Origin: Chitinophagaceae bacterium
GTDB taxonomy: Bacteria; Bacteroidota; Bacteroidia; Chitinophagales; Chitinophagaceae
Assembly: GCA_019638595.1 (NCBI GenBank)
Contig: JAHBTJ010000007.1
Location: forward strand, 165,674 to 229,673
Length of the DNA stretch: 64,000 bases
Reading direction: 5' to 3'
Shown in pieces: positions 61,148-64,000 of the stretch (the stretch's first letter is position 1; every line of letters starts with the position of its first letter). The notes under the pieces are model-generated. The model saw nothing but the letters and a program-made list of their open reading frames with translations. It was not told the DNA's origin and did not search any database. The translations under genes were made by a program, and so were the position numbers.

Positions 61148-62998
61148 ATGCAAAAAGGAAACATCCGGGTTCAAACTGAGAATATTTTCCCCATTATTAA
61201 GAAGTTTCTGTATAGTGAACATGATATTTTTCTACGCGAGCTGGTGAGTAATGCTGTAGACGCCACACAAAAGCTGAAAACGCTCTCTTCTCTTGGTGAG
61301 GCGAAAGGAGAGTTAGGAGAATTGCGGATTGATGTAAAACTGGATACGGATGCTAAAACCATTACTATATCTGATAAAGGAGTAGGCATGACAGCAGCAG
61401 AAGTAGACAAATACCTGAACCAGGTAGCTTTTAGCGGAGCAGAAGAGTTTCTTCAAAAATACAAAGGGCAAAATGAAGCGAACATTATCGGGCATTTTGG
61501 ATTGGGCTTTTATTCATCGTTTATGGTGAGCGATAAGGTGGAAGTAATTACAAAATCTTATCAGCAGGATCAACCTGCTGTTAAATGGGAGTGCGACGGA
61601 AGCCCCGCCTTTACGCTCGAAGAAATAGAAAAGGCAGAAAGAGGAACAGATATAGTGCTGCATATAAATGAAGAAAGCAGGGAGTTTTTGGATGCTGCAA
61701 GATTAAGGCAGATACTGGAGAAATTCTGTCGCTTTTTACCGGTGCCTATATTTTTTGAAGACAAACAAATCAACAATACATCCCCGGCGTGGACTAAAAA
61801 GCCGTCCGAATTAACTACCGAAGATTACCAGAACTTTTATAAAGAGTTATACCCGTTTAACGAAACGCCGTTGTTCTGGATCCATTTGAATGTTGACTAT
61901 CCATTCAATCTTACCGGTATTCTTTATTTCCCCAAAATCAAACAGAGCTACGAAATTCAGAAGGATAAAATACAGTTGTACAGCAACCAGGTTTTTGTTA
62001 CAGAAGAGGTAAAAGATATTGTACCTGAGTTTTTGATGCTGCTGCAGGGGGTTATTGATTCGCCAGATATTCCGCTAAATGTAAGCAGGAGTTATTTGCA
62101 GGGCGATCCTAATGTTAAGAAAATCAATAATTACATCACAAAGAAAGTAGCAGATAAGCTGGAAGAAATTTTTAATAAGGAAAGAAAAGAGTTCGAGGAA
62201 AAATGGGAAAGTATTGGGTTGTTTGTGAAGTATGGAATGATGACAGACGATAAATTTTTTGAAAAGGCAAATAAGTTCAACCTGTTTGAAGATGTTGACG
62301 GTGGTAAATTTTATACGCTGGAAGAATACCGGTTGGCTACCGAAACATTGCAGAAGAATAAAGAGGGTAAGTTGGTTGTTTTATACACAACCAATCCTGT
62401 TCAGCAGGATGCTTACATACAACAGGCAAAGGCAAAAGGTTATATAGTAGTGAAAATGGAAACCCTGGTAGATGCGGCTTTTATAAACCAGGTAGAGCAT
62501 AAGTGGGAGAACGTGAGTTTTACAAGAGTGGATGCGGATATAGCAGATAATTTGATAGATAAACAGGAAGCAGGTGAGTCTGTTCTTTCTGCAGATGAGG
62601 CGAATACTTTGAAAAGTTTGTTTGATGTAAAAGTGCAGGATATTAATATGACGGTGGAAGTAAAAGGATTAAGCCCTGAAGCGCCGCCTGTAGTAGCTAC
62701 TCGCCCTGAGTTTATGCGCCGTATGAAAGATATGGCGGCTGTAAGCGGGCCTATGGCTAACTTTTACGCCAATATGCCCGATGAGGTAGCATTAACCGTT
62801 AATGGAAACCATCCTGTGTTCCAGAATATACTCAACGAAAGCGACAGCATAAAAAAACAAAAGCTGGTTCATAACCTGGCCGATCTGGCTTTGCTGTCGC
62901 AGGGACTTTTAAAAGGGAATAACCTTACTGAGTTTATCAACAGGAGTGTGGAGTTGATTGGCGGAGAAAAGAAAAGCAAGATTATTGTTGAAGGATGA
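61148..62998 (+). CDS. htpG: Hsp90-family chaperone HtpG
   Basis: A 616-residue Hsp90. The ATPase domain has LRELVSNAVDATQK, ISDKGVGMTAAEV and IGHFGLGFYSSFMV; the middle domain has GVIDSPDIPLNVSRSYLQ; a C-terminal dimerisation part follows. It is the usual bacterial length, without a charged linker. A terminator at 63024-63045 separates it from the convergent methyltransferase. Confidence 0.96.
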   Translation: MQKGNIRVQTENIFPIIKKFLYSEHDIFLRELVSNAVDATQKLKTLSSLGEAKGELGELRIDVKLDTDAKTITISDKGVGMTAAEVDKYLNQVAFSGAEEFLQKYKGQNEANIIGHFGLGFYSSFMVSDKVEVITKSYQQDQPAVKWECDGSPAFTLEEIEKAERGTDIVLHINEESREFLDAARLRQILEKFCRFLPVPIFFEDKQINNTSPAWTKKPSELTTEDYQNFYKELYPFNETPLFWIHLNVDYPFNLTGILYFPKIKQSYEIQKDKIQLYSNQVFVTEEVKDIVPEFLMLLQGVIDSPDIPLNVSRSYLQGDPNVKKINNYITKKVADKLEEIFNKERKEFEEKWESIGLFVKYGMMTDDKFFEKANKFNLFEDVDGGKFYTLEEYRLATETLQKNKEGKLVVLYTTNPVQQDAYIQQAKAKGYIVVKMETLVDAAFINQVEHKWENVSFTRVDADIADNLIDKQEAGESVLSADEANTLKSLFDVKVQDINMTVEVKGLSPEAPPVVATRPEFMRRMKDMAAVSGPMANFYANMPDEVALTVNGNHPVFQNILNESDSIKKQKLVHNLADLALLSQGLLKGNNLTEFINRSVELIGGEKKSKIIVEG

Positions 62999-63023
62999 TG
63001 TCTTTAAAATTCTATAATCGTAC

Positions 63024-63049
63024 ATGCCTGGCAATTGCCGGGCATTTTT
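63024..63049 (+). terminator. Terminator after htpG
   Basis: Stem ATGCCTGGC (63024-63032), loop AATT, stem GCCGGGCAT (63037-63045) with one G-T pair, then T-run 63045-63049. Confidence 0.75.
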
Positions 63050-63051
63050 AT

Positions 63052-63747
63052 TTATGTTTCCTCAGAAGTGTTCGAAGGATCTTTTTTCAGGATCACGCCA
63101 TCCAGCCATTTAAGCTTTCTTTTCCTGTAAACGGGTTCGTATTCAAACTCAAAAAAAGTTTCTATATGGCGGGGGCTTGCATACAAAAAATAAACAACGC
63201 GGGGGTGCTCTTTAATGGATGTTTCCAGCTTTTCAAGAAAAGCAAAAAGCGTTTGCTGGCTGAAGGGATTGAACATAAAGAAAACACAGTCGTTTTCATT
63301 GATGGTGTAATCCAAAACATTGCAACATAATACCTGGTATTCTACCGAGAAGGCTTCAGTTGCTTTCTGCATGTTTTTCCTGGCGTTGTCGCATACTTCG
63401 CTGGCAAAGTCTACTCCTGTAATATTTGTAAAGCCATAGTGTGCCGCTACTACCATGGCGCGCCCCTTGCCACAACCCAGGTCGGTAAACCTGCGGGATG
63501 CAGTGAGTGTTATTAGCCTTGCAAGCAATGCTTCCAGTATAAAGTAATTAACAGCTTCATACCTCGATGAATGCTGGATATCACCCTTTACAATAGTAAG
63601 ATCTTTCAGCTCAGCAGGATTGGAGGTATTAAGCCCGTACTTCTTTTCTCCTTGTATTTCGTGATATAATATAAAGCACGCCAGCACAGGATTCCAGTTG
63701 GAAGCGAAATACCAGAACAGTTTTATATAGTTATACCATCTTTTCAA
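63052..63747 (-). CDS. Class I SAM-dependent methyltransferase
   Basis: A 231-residue protein starting at TTG 63747. The SAM motif I is FTDLGCGKGRAMVVAAHYG; motif II is around ITGVDFASEVC; the later FFMFNPFSQQ takes the place of the usual substrate loop. The N-terminal segment (YIKLFWYFASNWNPVLACF) is hydrophobic. The substrate is unknown. The TTG shares two bases with the TGA of recJ (TTGA), so it is probably translated by coupling. Confidence 0.78.
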   Translation of the reverse strand: MKRWYNYIKLFWYFASNWNPVLACFILYHEIQGEKKYGLNTSNPAELKDLTIVKGDIQHSSRYEAVNYFILEALLARLITLTASRRFTDLGCGKGRAMVVAAHYGFTNITGVDFASEVCDNARKNMQKATEAFSVEYQVLCCNVLDYTINENDCVFFMFNPFSQQTLFAFLEKLETSIKEHPRVVYFLYASPRHIETFFEFEYEPVYRKRKLKWLDGVILKKDPSNTSEET

Positions 63748-64000
63748 TTGCTGCTTAATGCAAAGTCTACTATTTTAAGCTGTAAGCTTTTTTCCCCATT
63801 CCATTCATTTTCATCTATTGTAAAAACAATATCAATGTTTTTTTTCTGCGCCAGCAGCTCAAATTTTCCTGCAAGGTTAAAGCCAATGCCATTCATGATC
63901 GTATTTCCCTGCTTAACGGAAAATTTTATATGCTGTTCTTTTACAAGTCTCGAATTGCCGGTATCCGATACATTTTTGCATAAAAAAACAGGGCGCAGGT
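63744..64000 (-). CDS. recJ: Single-stranded-DNA exonuclease RecJ, C-terminal part only
   Basis: The minus-strand frame is open from the window end to TGA at 63744-63746, about 85 residues. It reads LRPVFLCKNVSDTGNSRLVKE, then MNGIGFNLAGKFELLAQ, then FTIDENEWNGEKSLQLKIVDF. This is the C-terminal OB-like domain of RecJ in Bacteroidota. The catalytic DHH part lies beyond the window. Overlaps the TTG start of the methyltransferase by two bases. Confidence 0.82.
   Translation of the reverse strand, partial: LRPVFLCKNVSDTGNSRLVKEQHIKFSVKQGNTIMNGIGFNLAGKFELLAQKKNIDIVFTIDENEWNGEKSLQLKIVDFALSSN

Noticed and set aside
1-64000. tRNA or rRNA genes
   Set aside because: The gaps were read for cloverleaf-type repeats and CCA-like ends and none was found; a tRNA search tool was not available.

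Overview
The window looks like an ordinary chromosomal stretch of a Bacteroidota bacterium, most likely Chitinophagaceae (inferred). Supporting traits are an rpsF-rpsR-rplI operon without ssb inside it, DUF5606, DUF6089, DUF4403, DUF3347 and DUF1080 proteins, TlpA-type periplasmic redox proteins, RicT, and a deoxyhypusine-synthase-like protein. Several genes also have Bacteroidota-type -7 elements (TAnnTTTG). I saw no tRNA, rRNA, CRISPR array, intact insertion sequence or prophage. Gene starts are often internal to longer open frames, and I moved them where a promoter, start codon or family length argued for it.

Layout. 1-6.4 kb: the end of a heptose-kinase-like gene, an outer-membrane barrel, two pseudouridine synthases, rlmN and an LtaS-like sulfatase. 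6.4-10.8 kb: a split isobutyryl-CoA mutase (icmF) whose cobalamin/GTPase part and mutase part are separated by a DUF1016 nuclease-family gene. 10.9-16.0 kb: an L-fucose oxidation and uptake operon (FAH hydrolase, mutarotase, SGNH hydrolase, lactonase, SDR, fucP) that carries a decayed four-helix-bundle gene between 15-bp inverted repeats. 16-24 kb: ricT, recO, a DUF6089 barrel, purU, a deoxyhypusine-synthase-like gene, an arginyltransferase-like gene and an alcohol dehydrogenase/esterase pair. 24-30 kb: DUF1080, an M3 peptidase, DUF5606 with a histone-H1-like tail, an amidohydrolase and a serine hydrolase. 30-36.4 kb: a copper island (multicopper oxidase fused to a barrel, DUF3347, HMA chaperone, CPC-type ATPase, AraC regulator with an HMA-like front). 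36.5-49 kb: cbpA-cbpM, a sialidase/aldolase/oxidoreductase set, a serpin, a large glycoside-hydrolase-like protein, a TlpA-like protein with a parvulin foldase, and ssb. 49-58.9 kb: nitroreductase, YceI, GtrA, a tandem palindromic repeat array, an unrecognised gene, a membrane protein/histidine kinase/response regulator set, DUF4403, dnaK, a phosphoesterase and a universal stress protein. 59-64 kb: a glycine-rich RRM protein, rplI-rpsR-rpsF, htpG, a methyltransferase and the 3' end of recJ.

The most unusual points are these. (1) The DUF1016 gene sits in frame-tight coupling between the two halves of icmF and has itself lost the part of its PDDEXK domain that normally carries the E-x-K residues. 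(2) Short dispersed repeats have entered genes: one kind forms the N-terminal tail of an RluB-type enzyme, another brackets a relic four-helix-bundle gene and supplies a start codon. (3) A 24-25-bp tandem palindromic array precedes an unrecognised conserved-looking gene next to a signalling operon. (4) The copper regulator appears to combine a metal-binding fold with an AraC helix-turn-helix. All identifications come from reading motifs; no database search was run.
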